Assembly (NCBI GenBank): GCA_038327555.1
Contig: JBBQLD010000167.1
Span: 1 to 9,342 of the forward strand
DNA: 9,342 bases
Reading direction: 5' to 3'
Source of the DNA: M3007 sp038327555
GTDB taxonomy: Bacteria > Bacteroidota > Bacteroidia > Chitinophagales > Saprospiraceae
In this document: one piece after another, positions 1-5,960 of the stretch
Layout: the number at the start of each line of letters is the position of its first letter
How positions within the stretch are numbered: the stretch's first letter is position 1
Notes under the pieces: model-generated
Seen by the model: only the letters and a program-made list of their open reading frames with translations
Told to the model about the DNA's origin: nothing
Database searches by the model: none
Made by a program: the position numbers and the translations under genes

Positions 1-7
1 TTAGGAC

Positions 8-510
8 ATGTTAAACAAAACAAAAAATGGCAAACGTTACAGTGAGTGTTTCAAGCAGCAAGTTGTGTCAGAGATTTCAGCAGGAATGCTGAGCCGATCT
101 GGGGCAGTTGAAAAGTATGGCGCGAGTTTGATGAGCATAGACCGATGGTGTCGTTCGTATGGAATTTTGGGGTCTGAATGGATAGATTTACCTTTGGACA
201 AAATGAATTCAACGCGCACGGCATGCTTGTTCGCCGCCGCAAAAGAAAGACCATCACCACCGATTCTAACCATCCATATCGGAAGTACCCCAACCTGATC
301 AAAACATTTATACCCTTGAAAGCCAATGAACTGTGGGTGAGCGACATCACTTATATCGATACCCGGGAAGGCTTTATGTACCTGTCCCTGATCACGGACG
401 CCTACTCGCACAAGATTGTCGGCTATCACTTGGGAGATACCCTGGAAGCGCACAATTGCATACTGGCACTCCAACAGGCACACCAAAAACAGGGGGCGTT
501 GATCAAACAT
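8..510 (+). pseudogene. IS3-family transposase remnant (OrfA/OrfB, internally deleted)
   Basis: Two fragments of an IS3-type transposase lie next to each other in different frames. The first begins at the ATG at 8, and its first ~55 codons resemble the OrfA helix-turn-helix region (RYSECFKQQVVSEI followed by SIDRWCRSYGI). At about 176 the similarity switches frame to the middle of OrfB: GMLVRRRKRK, then NHPYRKYPNL, then ELWVSDITYID, then YLSLITDAYSHKIVGYH. The Asp in WVSDITY (codon 343-345) would be the first acidic residue of the DDE catalytic triad. Similarity fades at about 510, just where the second Asp (normally in an HHSDRG-like motif) should come, so the second Asp and the Glu are absent. 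The end of OrfA and the start of OrfB have been lost between the fragments. The element cannot encode an active transposase. Residues read after ~510, up to a stop at 606, have no transposase character. Confidence 0.85.
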
Positions 511-863
511 TGGAAACCCAAAAAATATAAAACGTCATCACCCCTCAGAGGCAAATATCAAAACAATGGCGCTGCGAGCGAAAGGACAAGCCCTACGGGT
601 TTTTAAAAAAAAATCTCCACCCTCCTTCGTCGGGTAGTATTTTTTTGCAAAAATCCTTGTGCTCACAACTCCATCGTTTGAAAAAGCCTCTAAGGGACGA
701 TGACCTGAAAAACTGCTTGAAACCAAACTGTCAATGAACTTCAGGATCAGTCAAATCAAAATGTAAACCTCGATCAGGACTAAAACCTTTTGTGTCGTCA
801 AGTGATTTTAGGATTATATCTCTTCTCTTAACCTTCTGTAAACTTGTTTTAGGACGAGACACT
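511..863. other. Gene-free stretch downstream of the IS remnant
   Basis: I see no credible coding sequence here. Short open frames on both strands lack any recognisable motif. The stretch has A and T runs (604-613 and 640-647) and a short segment at 619-636 (CCCTCC followed by TTCGTCGGGTA). That segment resembles part of the palindromic element in the tRNA-Arg leader near 6729-6756. It probably consists of decayed mobile-element DNA. Confidence 0.5.
837..855 (+). repeat. Possible solitary IS3-type terminal end
   Basis: The 19 bases TGTAAACTTGTTTTAGGAC start with TGTA, as many IS3-family ends do. They finish with TTAGGAC, the same 7 bases that directly precede the transposase ATG at window positions 1-7. 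The orientation is the same as that left flank, so this could be a left end that has lost its element. The match is short and the full end of the IS copy at position 1 lies outside the window, so this is a weak call. Confidence 0.25.
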
Positions 864-933
864 ATCACTTCATCACTTCATCACTCCATCACTTCATCAC
901 TACATCACTCTATCACTCCATCACCCCATCACC
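864..933 (+). repeat. Octamer tandem array A (ATCACTTC type)
   Basis: Eight consecutive 8-bp units and a partial ninth run in perfect 8-bp phase. All begin ATCAC and end in variable bases: TTC, TTC, TCC, TTC, TAC, TCT, TCC, CCC. The array ends at 933, the first base of the complement of the minus-strand stop codon (933-935) of the KdsC-like gene, so the repeat starts directly at that gene's 3' end. The unit is not a multiple of three and no gene is encoded. Confidence 0.9.
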
Positions 934-1595
934 TAATACCTAGGCCATTTTCCTTGTAATTTCATTACTTTTTCAAGCACATCGCGAACGCAGCCTGCTC
1001 CGCCGCGTAAGGGAGAAATGTAATCGCTTGCCGCCATGACTTCTTGCACGGCATCAAAGGGACAACATGCCAGGGCAGATTTGCGCATTGGTGGCAGGTC
1101 GGGCAGGTCATCACCCATGTAGCAAATTTCAGTAGACTGAATGCCTGTACGCTGCATAAATGATTGAAAAGCAACGGCTTTGTCCTTAATGCCAGAGTAG
1201 TATTCCGAAATGCCAAGTTGTTGTGTGAAGCGTTTTTTCACCCCTTCAGAAGTGCCACCAGTGATGATGCCGATTGGGTAGCCCGCTGCGACCGCCCATT
1301 TAAGCGCCTGACCATCACGGACATTCATCGTGCGCAAAAATTCGCCCGTTTCGGTGACGAGCAAGCCATTGTCGGTCAGCACCCCATCCACATCAAAAAC
1401 GAAAGCGCGCACGGCCTTCATTTTTTCAAATACATTGGCTAATTCAAACTTAACGGTCAGCTCATTCTCTGCACCTACGACCATGCCGCCCGTCACGGAT
1501 GGAATTCCGGATGGGGGCAATGGATTGGGAGTTGTTGGGACGATTTGTCCAACGCCTTGATTTACTTGTTGTTGGCTCTCCATTCGTACACCCAT
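933..1595 (-). CDS. kdsC: KdsC-like HAD phosphatase (3-deoxy-D-manno-octulosonate 8-phosphate phosphatase family)
   Basis: This is a capless HAD-superfamily phosphatase of the KdsC type, which removes phosphate from KDO-8-phosphate in the cytoplasm during lipopolysaccharide core synthesis. Counting from the first Met, motif I is FVFDVDGVLTDN with nucleophile Asp68 and Asp70. Motif II is IITGGTS with Thr112, the Lys motif is GIKDK (137-139), and motif IV is GDDLPDLP (161-168). The C-terminal GGAGCVRD (198-205) matches the glycine-rich tail typical of KdsC. The catalytic core begins near residue 60, so the first ~55 residues are an extra proline-rich segment overlapping the end of iscX by 34 bp. 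Other starts are Met5 (1583), Met38 (1484) and Met59 (1421). The downstream stop abuts octamer array A. Family assignment is good, but exact substrate is inferred, since other small sugar-acid phosphatases look similar. Confidence 0.85.
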   Translation of the reverse strand: MGVRMESQQQVNQGVGQIVPTTPNPLPPSGIPSVTGGMVVGAENELTVKFELANVFEKMKAVRAFVFDVDGVLTDNGLLVTETGEFLRTMNVRDGQALKWAVAAGYPIGIITGGTSEGVKKRFTQQLGISEYYSGIKDKAVAFQSFMQRTGIQSTEICYMGDDLPDLPPMRKSALACCPFDAVQEVMAASDYISPLRGGAGCVRDVLEKVMKLQGKWPRY

Positions 1596-1810
1596 TTAGC
1601 TTGTATTTGCTCCAAGTGGCCTTCGCTGGAATCCTCGCGGGTGCCTTCAAAATGCGGGATTTCCAACACCCATTGGATCAATTCTGTGAAGCGAATGCGG
1701 TAAATTTTACTTTCATCAAAGTCTTCGCCGAAACGCTCGTAAAGCGCCATGGCTACATCCTCATGGTCGGCCCACTGAATGGGCATATTGTCAAAGTCGT
1801 GAAAAGGCAT
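1562..1810 (-). CDS. iscX: IscX, iron-sulfur cluster assembly regulator/adaptor
   Basis: This small acidic protein belongs to the IscX (YfhJ) family, which binds iron and the cysteine desulfurase IscS and modulates Fe-S cluster assembly in the cytoplasm. The diagnostic pattern is visible: IQWADHEDVAMALYERFGED (11-30), then IRFTELIQWVLEIPHFEG (39-56), then a C-terminal helix LEQIQAKWVYEW. It has 82 residues, against about 66 in the E. coli protein, partly because of extra N-terminal residues. The Met at codon 9 (1786) gives MPIQWADHEDVA and is an equally good start. It lies downstream of fdx on the same strand, as in classical hscA-fdx-iscX operons, but here a foreign-looking 645-bp unit separates the two. 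The octamer array upstream ends about 7 bp before the first ATG. Confidence 0.88.
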   Translation of the reverse strand: MPFHDFDNMPIQWADHEDVAMALYERFGEDFDESKIYRIRFTELIQWVLEIPHFEGTREDSSEGHLEQIQAKWVYEWRANNK

Positions 1811-1817
1811 TTTTTAT

Positions 1818-1888
1818 GAAGTGATAGAGCTGTGGAGTGATGGAGTGATGGGGTGATGAAGTGATGGGGTGATGGGTGATGAAGTGAT
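1818..1888 (-). repeat. Octamer tandem array B (minus orientation)
   Basis: About nine units of the same octamer appear in reverse orientation on the plus strand (GAAGTGAT, GGAGTGAT, GGGGTGAT). One degenerate unit lies at 1826-1833 and one 7-bp unit at 1874-1880. Read on the minus strand, the array is ATCACTTC-like and points into iscX, ending 7 bp before its ATG at 1810. Confidence 0.88.
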
Positions 1889-1909
1889 TTTTTTCCTGTA
1901 TCTTTAATT

Positions 1910-1939
1910 ATCACTTCACTATTTTTTCACTTCATCACC
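1910..1939 (+). repeat. Octamer array B' (plus orientation), inverted relative to B
   Basis: ATCACTTC units (1910-1917, and 1927-1939 as TCACTTCATCACC) are interrupted by a T-rich stretch and end 9 bp before the ATG of the four-helix-bundle gene. TCACTTCATCACC at 1927-1939 is the exact complement of GGTGATGAAGTGA at 1875-1887. The 13-bp inverted pair is separated by 39 nt, so B and B' could form a hairpin or cruciform between two divergent genes. Confidence 0.8.
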
Positions 1940-1948
1940 TATAATCAA

Positions 1949-2314
1949 ATGGAAGATAATACTTTTAATGAACGTTTTCGAAACCGAACGAAACAGTTTG
2001 CCGTTGATGTGTTTTTTTTTCTAGGCACAATATCCGGGATAAAAAATGCTCAACCCATTATTTACCAGTTGACCAAAGCTTGCACATCAGTGGCCGCAAA
2101 TTGGCGAGCAGCGTGCCGAGCAAGATCTGCAAATGAGTTTTATTCAAAGGTTTGTATTGTTGTCGAAGAAGCGGATGAATCTGAATTCTGGCTGGATTTT
2201 ATTGCAGCTACAAAAATAGATAACTCCCCTGAACGCCAAAGACTTGAAAAAGAATCGCATGAAATATTGCTCATTACTTCTGCGATCAAATCTAGAAATT
2301 CTTCTAAAAAATGA
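1949..2314 (+). CDS. Four-helix-bundle protein of the S23 / 23S rRNA intervening-sequence family
   Basis: This 121-residue protein belongs to the four-helix-bundle family first found in 23S rRNA intervening sequences. The family includes bAvd, the accessory protein of diversity-generating retroelements. Signature segments are RTKQFAVDVFFFL (helix 1), IIYQLTKACTSVAANWRAACRARSANEFYSKVCIVVEEADESEFWLD (helices 2 and 3, here ~38-83) and a C-terminal helix ending in a Lys/Ser-rich tail. The TSVAANWRAACRARS segment is typical of the stand-alone Bacteroidota branch. Bundles of this family form basic pentamers that bind nucleic acid; that function is inferred here. There is no rRNA, reverse transcriptase or variable repeat nearby, so this is not an rRNA IVS or a recognisable retroelement. 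The gene runs opposite to its neighbours, and octamer arrays flank it on both sides within 26 bp. The ATG at 1949 is the first after the upstream array. Confidence 0.9.
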   Translation: MEDNTFNERFRNRTKQFAVDVFFFLGTISGIKNAQPIIYQLTKACTSVAANWRAACRARSANEFYSKVCIVVEEADESEFWLDFIAATKIDNSPERQRLEKESHEILLITSAIKSRNSSKK

Positions 2315-2331
2315 ATTAATAGGGTGATAAA

Positions 2332-2458
2332 GACACCTCATCACTTCATCGCTCCCTCACTTCATCACCTCATCGCTCCATCACTTCATCACCCAATCAC
2401 TCCATCACCCAATCACTTCATCGTTCCATCACCCAATCACTCCCTCACCACATCACTA
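2332..2458 (+). repeat. Octamer tandem array C
   Basis: About 15 units run in strict 8-bp phase from 2340 to 2458, preceded by one degenerate unit. The variants are ATCACTTC, ATCGCTCC, CTCACTTC, ATCACCTC, ATCACCCA, ATCACTCC and ATCGTTCC. ATCACCCA-ATCACTCC-type pairs recur, suggesting duplication of 16- to 24-bp blocks. The last unit overlaps the minus-strand stop codon of fdx (2456-2458). The frame that crosses it reads as HH-x-IAPS-type repeats but has no coding support. Confidence 0.9.
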
Positions 2459-2797
2459 ATGCTCATGTCCAATAATTCGTTTCTGATCAGGTATGGTGAC
2501 CGTAATATCTGCATCGGCATTCAAGATAACACATTGACAAGCAAGACGACTCTCTATTCTGGGGTTAATTGCACGGTCAATAAAGTCCTCCTCTTTATCA
2601 GAGATTCCTTCTAGGAAATCCTCCCCATTTTCGACATACAAGTGGCAAGTGGAACAAGCACAGACGCCGCCACAGTTGTGATTCAAATGCACATCGTAAT
2701 CCTCAGTCAATTCCAGGATGGACATTTCTTTAAAATCACCCTCAACAGTTTTGGGAGCGATATTCGTATCTACAAATTTGAAATGGATAACAGCCAT
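2456..2797 (-). CDS. fdx: ISC-type [2Fe-2S] ferredoxin
   Basis: This 113-residue adrenodoxin-type ferredoxin is an electron donor in the cytoplasmic ISC iron-sulfur assembly pathway. The cluster-binding segment is CGGVCACSTCH (42-52). The four ligands are Cys42, Cys48, Cys51 and Cys87 (in RLACQC), the same numbering as in E. coli Fdx. Additional cysteines at 46 and 89 are also seen in ISC ferredoxins. The middle carries the acidic stretch ENGEDFLEGISDKEEDFID (56-74) typical of partner-binding helices, and the C-terminus ends in a TVTIPDQ strand. It reads in the same direction as iscX. A promoter-like TACCTTTG (2914-2921) and three palindromic repeats lie upstream, and an octamer array begins at its stop codon. 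Start and length agree with the family. Confidence 0.93.
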   Translation of the reverse strand: MAVIHFKFVDTNIAPKTVEGDFKEMSILELTEDYDVHLNHNCGGVCACSTCHLYVENGEDFLEGISDKEEDFIDRAINPRIESRLACQCVILNADADITVTIPDQKRIIGHEH

Positions 2798-2799
2798 AT

Positions 2800-2897
2800 T
2801 TAGGTGGAGCGAAATTTATTTCGCACTTATTTTAGGTGGAGCGAAATTCATTTCGCATTTAATTTTAGGTACTTCGAAATGAATTTTAAAATTTCGC
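2800..2897 (-). repeat. Three tandem palindromic elements in the fdx leader
   Basis: Two 26-bp copies (2800-2825 and 2832-2857) differ at one base and are spaced 32 bp apart. Each contains a near-perfect hairpin, GCGAAAT-TT-ATTTCGC (2809-2824) or GCGAAAT-TC-ATTTCGC (2841-2856). A third, diverged copy spans 2863-2897, with CGAAAT pairing to ATTTCG around the palindrome AATTTTAAAATT (2882-2893). Read in the fdx direction, each of the two good hairpins is followed by CTCCACCTAAA, the last directly before the ATG. They would lie in the 5' untranslated region. No poly-U follows, so they are not ordinary terminators. Confidence 0.85.
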
Positions 2898-2913
2898 TGG
2901 GTAGAAAGGAACG

Positions 2914-2921
2914 CAAAGGTA
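2914..2921 (-). promoter_or_regulatory. Putative Bacteroidota -7 promoter element for fdx
   Basis: Read on the minus strand this is TACCTTTG, matching the Bacteroides -7 consensus TAnnTTTG. The -33 TTTG element is not clear; only a T-rich run lies at a suitable distance. Transcription starting here would give a leader of about 110 nt containing the three palindromes. The identical octamer recurs in front of tRNA-Arg. Confidence 0.5.
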
Positions 2922-3041
2922 GATTTTGATTGGGGGAAAAACAGCAGATATGCCAATGCTTTTTGTCTGCTTGCAAACAAGTTGAATGCTTAGATGTTTT
3001 GGAAAGTTACCATCTTTGGGCAGCAAAAACTTGATTCAGTC

Positions 3042-5171
3042 ATGAAAAAACTACTTATTTCGTCTTTTTTACTGCTGATTACGCGTCTTTCTGCGCAAGA
3101 TGCCTACCATAATGCGCTGGATACAAAGTTCCAAAATGAATATGGCTTACCCTCCGTCACGCAGTGGGTGCTGCCAAACACGGAGACTGCTACGCTGAGC
3201 AGTATGTCAAACTATGGCTCCGTGATTTCGAGTATTACCCCAATAGGGCAAATTTTCACGCTTGCCCGCCAATTGGTTGTCTCCCAAGGAAATAACCCCT
3301 GGGACGCCGGACACATATATCCAAATTTTACTGCCCTCGCAAGTGGAGACAAATGCTTGGCAACCGTGTGGTTGCGTAGCCCGACGCCGAATGCTAAAGT
3401 GAATATTTTCGTTGAAAATAGCAGTACCTATTTTAAAGAGGTCTACGCTACTGTCAATCTTTCAAATGATTGGAAACTGTACGCAATTCCCTTTGCTTCC
3501 ACCGATGTGTATGCCGTTAATACATTAAACAGCGGCCTACATTTAGCACATCTGAACCAAACCGTTCAAGTAGGAGGGATGGCTATTTTGAACTTTAAAA
3601 ACACGGTACAACTGTCAGATCTACCAGTTTTACTAAACAATGATACCTACTCTGGTATCGACCCTAACGCCCCTTGGCGCGCAGAAGCCGCAGCGAGCAT
3701 TGAGCAAATCCGTAAGGCTAGTTTGAGCGTGGAAGTGCGCGACTTGAACGGCAATCCTCTGCCAAATGCCAACGTATATCTGGAAATGCAGCAGCATGAG
3801 TTCAAATTCGGAACGGCTGTGATCAGTAGTTTTTTCAATAATGGGAATGATCAAAACGATATTTACGAACAAAAACTGCTAAATCTCGATGGTGCAGGAC
3901 ATGGCTTCAACGAGGTGGTTTTTGAAAATGACTTAAAAATGCCCGCGTGGGAGCAACATTGGTACAGCAGCCAGCCTCAAATCGCCGACGCAGTGCAATG
4001 GCTTAAAGATCATGAGGTTAGCATTCGGGGGCACAACCTGGTGTGGCCTGGCTGGGATTACTCGCCGCCGGATTTAGAAGCTAACCAAAATAACCCAAAC
4101 TACCTCCGAACTCGAATTCGGAATCACCTCAAAAGCATTCTTGGTTATCCAGGAATCGGCACTGAAATGATTGACTGGGATGTGCTAAACGAAATTACCT
4201 ATAACAATGATTACGCTGATGCACTGGCTGGAACTCCAGGCTTCGTCACCGGACGTGAACTTTATGGCCAGGTCTTCAAACAAGCAGATTCGCTGGCGCC
4301 CAATTCCGTGATGTACCTCAACGATTATGTCGCAATAGAGCAGGGAGATTCCCCAACCAATGGCATTGCCCTATGGAAAAGTCGCCTGAATGAACTGCTG
4401 GCAGCAGGAGCCCCCGTCGAAGGTATTGGTTTTCAGGGCCATTTTGGTGCTTCTCCAACTGGTATTCCACGAGTGAAGGAAATCTACGACGATTTTTGGG
4501 CAAGCTACGGATTGGAATCAAAAGTCACGGAATATGACATTAGCAACCTTGTGCCGCCACAAACGCAGGCACAATATATGCGCGATATCCTCACCATTAC
4601 CTTCGCGCATCCAAGCCAAAAAGGCTTTTTAATGTGGGGCTTCTGGGATGGGGCGCATTGGCTGGGAAATGCACCCATTTACAAGGAAGACTGGTCGCTA
4701 AAGCCCAGTGGAACAGCGTTCATAGATCAGGTTTTTAACCAGTGGTGGACTAACGCTTGGGCTCAAACACCTGTGTCTGGGAACGTAACGCTGCGTGGTT
4801 TTAAAGGAAAATACCGAATTCGGGTAGCCTGCGGCAATTCGATTCAAGAGCAGGATGTGGTTCTAAATGGAGATAAAACAGTGGTTTTTAATCTAAATTG
4901 CACCACTCGAACCCGAGAGGCTCCGGAGGAAGTGTCGTTTTCCATTTCTCCCAATTTGGTTCGCAATCAACTTGTCGCAAATTGGGAAACCCCGATATCG
5001 CCAAACGGCTTATATGTCTTTAACGCGCTTGGCCAATTGATGGCCAATACTCAAAAGCCCGAAGGAGGCGAATATGTTTTTCAAACAGAAAACTGGCCTT
5101 CCGGGGTGTATATTGTAAAAGGGGATTTTGGAGGAAAAAGCGTTTCGCGCAAAGTTTTTGTGCTACGTTGA
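3042..5171 (+). CDS. Secreted GH10 glycoside hydrolase (xylanase-like) with T9SS sorting domain
   Basis: This 709-residue exported enzyme of family GH10 probably cleaves beta-1,4-xylan or a related plant or algal glycan outside the cell. The signal peptide is MKKLLISSFLLLITRLSAQ; the frame opens earlier (ATG at 2994) but this Met gives a proper signal sequence. A beta-sandwich domain resembling CBM4/9 follows at ~25-200, then an Ig-like strand pair (LSVEVRDLNGNPLPNANVYL), then the GH10 barrel at ~250-570. Barrel motifs are FNEVVFENDLKMPAWE, IRGHNLVWPGW, the acid/base Glu384 in WDVLNEI, and the nucleophile Glu497 in KVTEYDIS. A T9SS type A tail (~630-709) contains NALGQLM, SGVYIVK and KSVSRKVFVLR. 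The usual His of the WHSQ-type motif is replaced (VWPGW), placing it in an atypical GH10 branch, so xylan as substrate is only inferred. Confidence 0.93.
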   Translation: MKKLLISSFLLLITRLSAQDAYHNALDTKFQNEYGLPSVTQWVLPNTETATLSSMSNYGSVISSITPIGQIFTLARQLVVSQGNNPWDAGHIYPNFTALASGDKCLATVWLRSPTPNAKVNIFVENSSTYFKEVYATVNLSNDWKLYAIPFASTDVYAVNTLNSGLHLAHLNQTVQVGGMAILNFKNTVQLSDLPVLLNNDTYSGIDPNAPWRAEAAASIEQIRKASLSVEVRDLNGNPLPNANVYLEMQQHEFKFGTAVISSFFNNGNDQNDIYEQKLLNLDGAGHGFNEVVFENDLKMPAWEQHWYSSQPQIADAVQWLKDHEVSIRGHNLVWPGWDYSPPDLEANQNNPNYLRTRIRNHLKSILGYPGIGTEMIDWDVLNEITYNNDYADALAGTPGFVTGRELYGQVFKQADSLAPNSVMYLNDYVAIEQGDSPTNGIALWKSRLNELLAAGAPVEGIGFQGHFGASPTGIPRVKEIYDDFWASYGLESKVTEYDISNLVPPQTQAQYMRDILTITFAHPSQKGFLMWGFWDGAHWLGNAPIYKEDWSLKPSGTAFIDQVFNQWWTNAWAQTPVSGNVTLRGFKGKYRIRVACGNSIQEQDVVLNGDKTVVFNLNCTTRTREAPEEVSFSISPNLVRNQLVANWETPISPNGLYVFNALGQLMANTQKPEGGEYVFQTENWPSGVYIVKGDFGGKSVSRKVFVLR

Positions 5172-5184
5172 GCAAGTATTTAAT

Positions 5185-5940
5185 CTAGATTCCTTCCAAT
5201 ATCTCAATTTTCTCCCGCACCATTCCCTTTTCTGAAAATCGCATCAGGCGCAAGCCGCATTGCAGCCAGAAGCTTGGATTTTGCATTTTTTGGCCAAAAA
5301 AGCTCACATTTTTATCCAACGCTGTAATGATCGCCTGCTCAGCTGCCCTGTCTGGTGCAAAGGCCAACAACTGAGCCGCTTTCCAGGATGCACCACGAGC
5401 GACACCAACGCTAAATCCTACCCAGCCCTCGTCTTCCGTGCGAAGAAATCGGTCAAGCCAGAAAAAAGGCAGCCAAATTTTCGCCAATTGAGCCTGGGTT
5501 TGATCGGTCAAGGATTGAATAATTTGATTGATTTTCATGAAATCATAGCGCATTCCGAAAATTGCGTCACGTTGGCGGACGGAAGCTGCAGCAATTGCAA
5601 GATCAAGGTTGATATGCGCATTCATGCCGAGCAGAAGGTGCTGCATCACTGCTAGATTATCGTTTTTTACGGATTCAAAGGCAACTCGCCACGAATTAGT
5701 TGGAGTGCTTCCTGCTTGCCATTGGTCAAAAGCATTGAAATAGCGCTTAGCAAATACTACATCCATCTGCTCCATTCGGGATCCATTCTCAAATTCACCG
5801 CGCAACACTGCATCCCGAACCGCAAGGGTCATTTTATAATATAGCGCAGCGAAATACCCCGAAGGAGATTCGTTCAATTTTGCCCAAGCGATAATCTGCT
5901 CAAGCCGCCCAAGGACCTCGGAAAAATTAGTGATCGGCAT
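5185..5940 (-). CDS. DUF5995 family protein, function unknown
   Basis: This 251-residue, mostly helical, probably cytoplasmic protein shows the hallmark of the DUF5995 family: MDVVFAKRYFNAFDQWQAG (59-77), then SWRVAFES (83-90), then MQHLLLGMNAHINLDLAIAAA (99-119), then IWLPFFWLDR near 155-164. The conserved HLLLGMNAHINLDL helix holds His, Asn and Asp residues that could bind a metal or substrate, but no activity is known to me. It has no signal peptide or membrane segment. It starts 20 bp downstream of the putative lipoprotein gene and is probably co-transcribed with it. It converges with the GH10 gene, with 13 bp between the two stop codons and no hairpin that would separate them. Confidence 0.82.
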   Translation of the reverse strand: MPITNFSEVLGRLEQIIAWAKLNESPSGYFAALYYKMTLAVRDAVLRGEFENGSRMEQMDVVFAKRYFNAFDQWQAGSTPTNSWRVAFESVKNDNLAVMQHLLLGMNAHINLDLAIAAASVRQRDAIFGMRYDFMKINQIIQSLTDQTQAQLAKIWLPFFWLDRFLRTEDEGWVGFSVGVARGASWKAAQLLAFAPDRAAEQAIITALDKNVSFFGQKMQNPSFWLQCGLRLMRFSEKGMVREKIEILEGI

Positions 5941-5960
5941 AAGCTAAAGAGGGTAGGGGG

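Noticed and set aside
37..510. 157-codon minus-strand frame over the IS remnant
   Set aside because: It is antisense to recognisable IS3 OrfA/OrfB sequence and has no motif of its own.
1499..1819. 106-codon plus-strand frame
   Set aside because: It is the antisense shadow of iscX and the KdsC-like gene, both of which have clear family motifs.
1949..2314. Four-helix-bundle gene as part of a diversity-generating retroelement or 23S rRNA intervening sequence
   Set aside because: No reverse transcriptase, template/variable repeat or rRNA sequence is present in the window.
864..2458. Octamer arrays as a CRISPR array
   Set aside because: Units are 8 bp, contiguous and degenerate, without unique spacers, and there are no cas genes.
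2324..2614. Open frame of 96 codons with HH-x-IAPS-type repeats
   Set aside because: It is the translation of the octamer array C plus the antisense of fdx. The repetitive peptide only reflects the 8-bp unit read in three phases.
2994..3041. Earlier ATG for the GH10 gene
   Set aside because: The added 16 residues precede a complete signal peptide starting at 3042, so the later Met is the better start.
5260..5655. 131-codon plus-strand frame
   Set aside because: It is antisense to the DUF5995 gene, which carries the conserved HLLLGMNAHINLDL segment.
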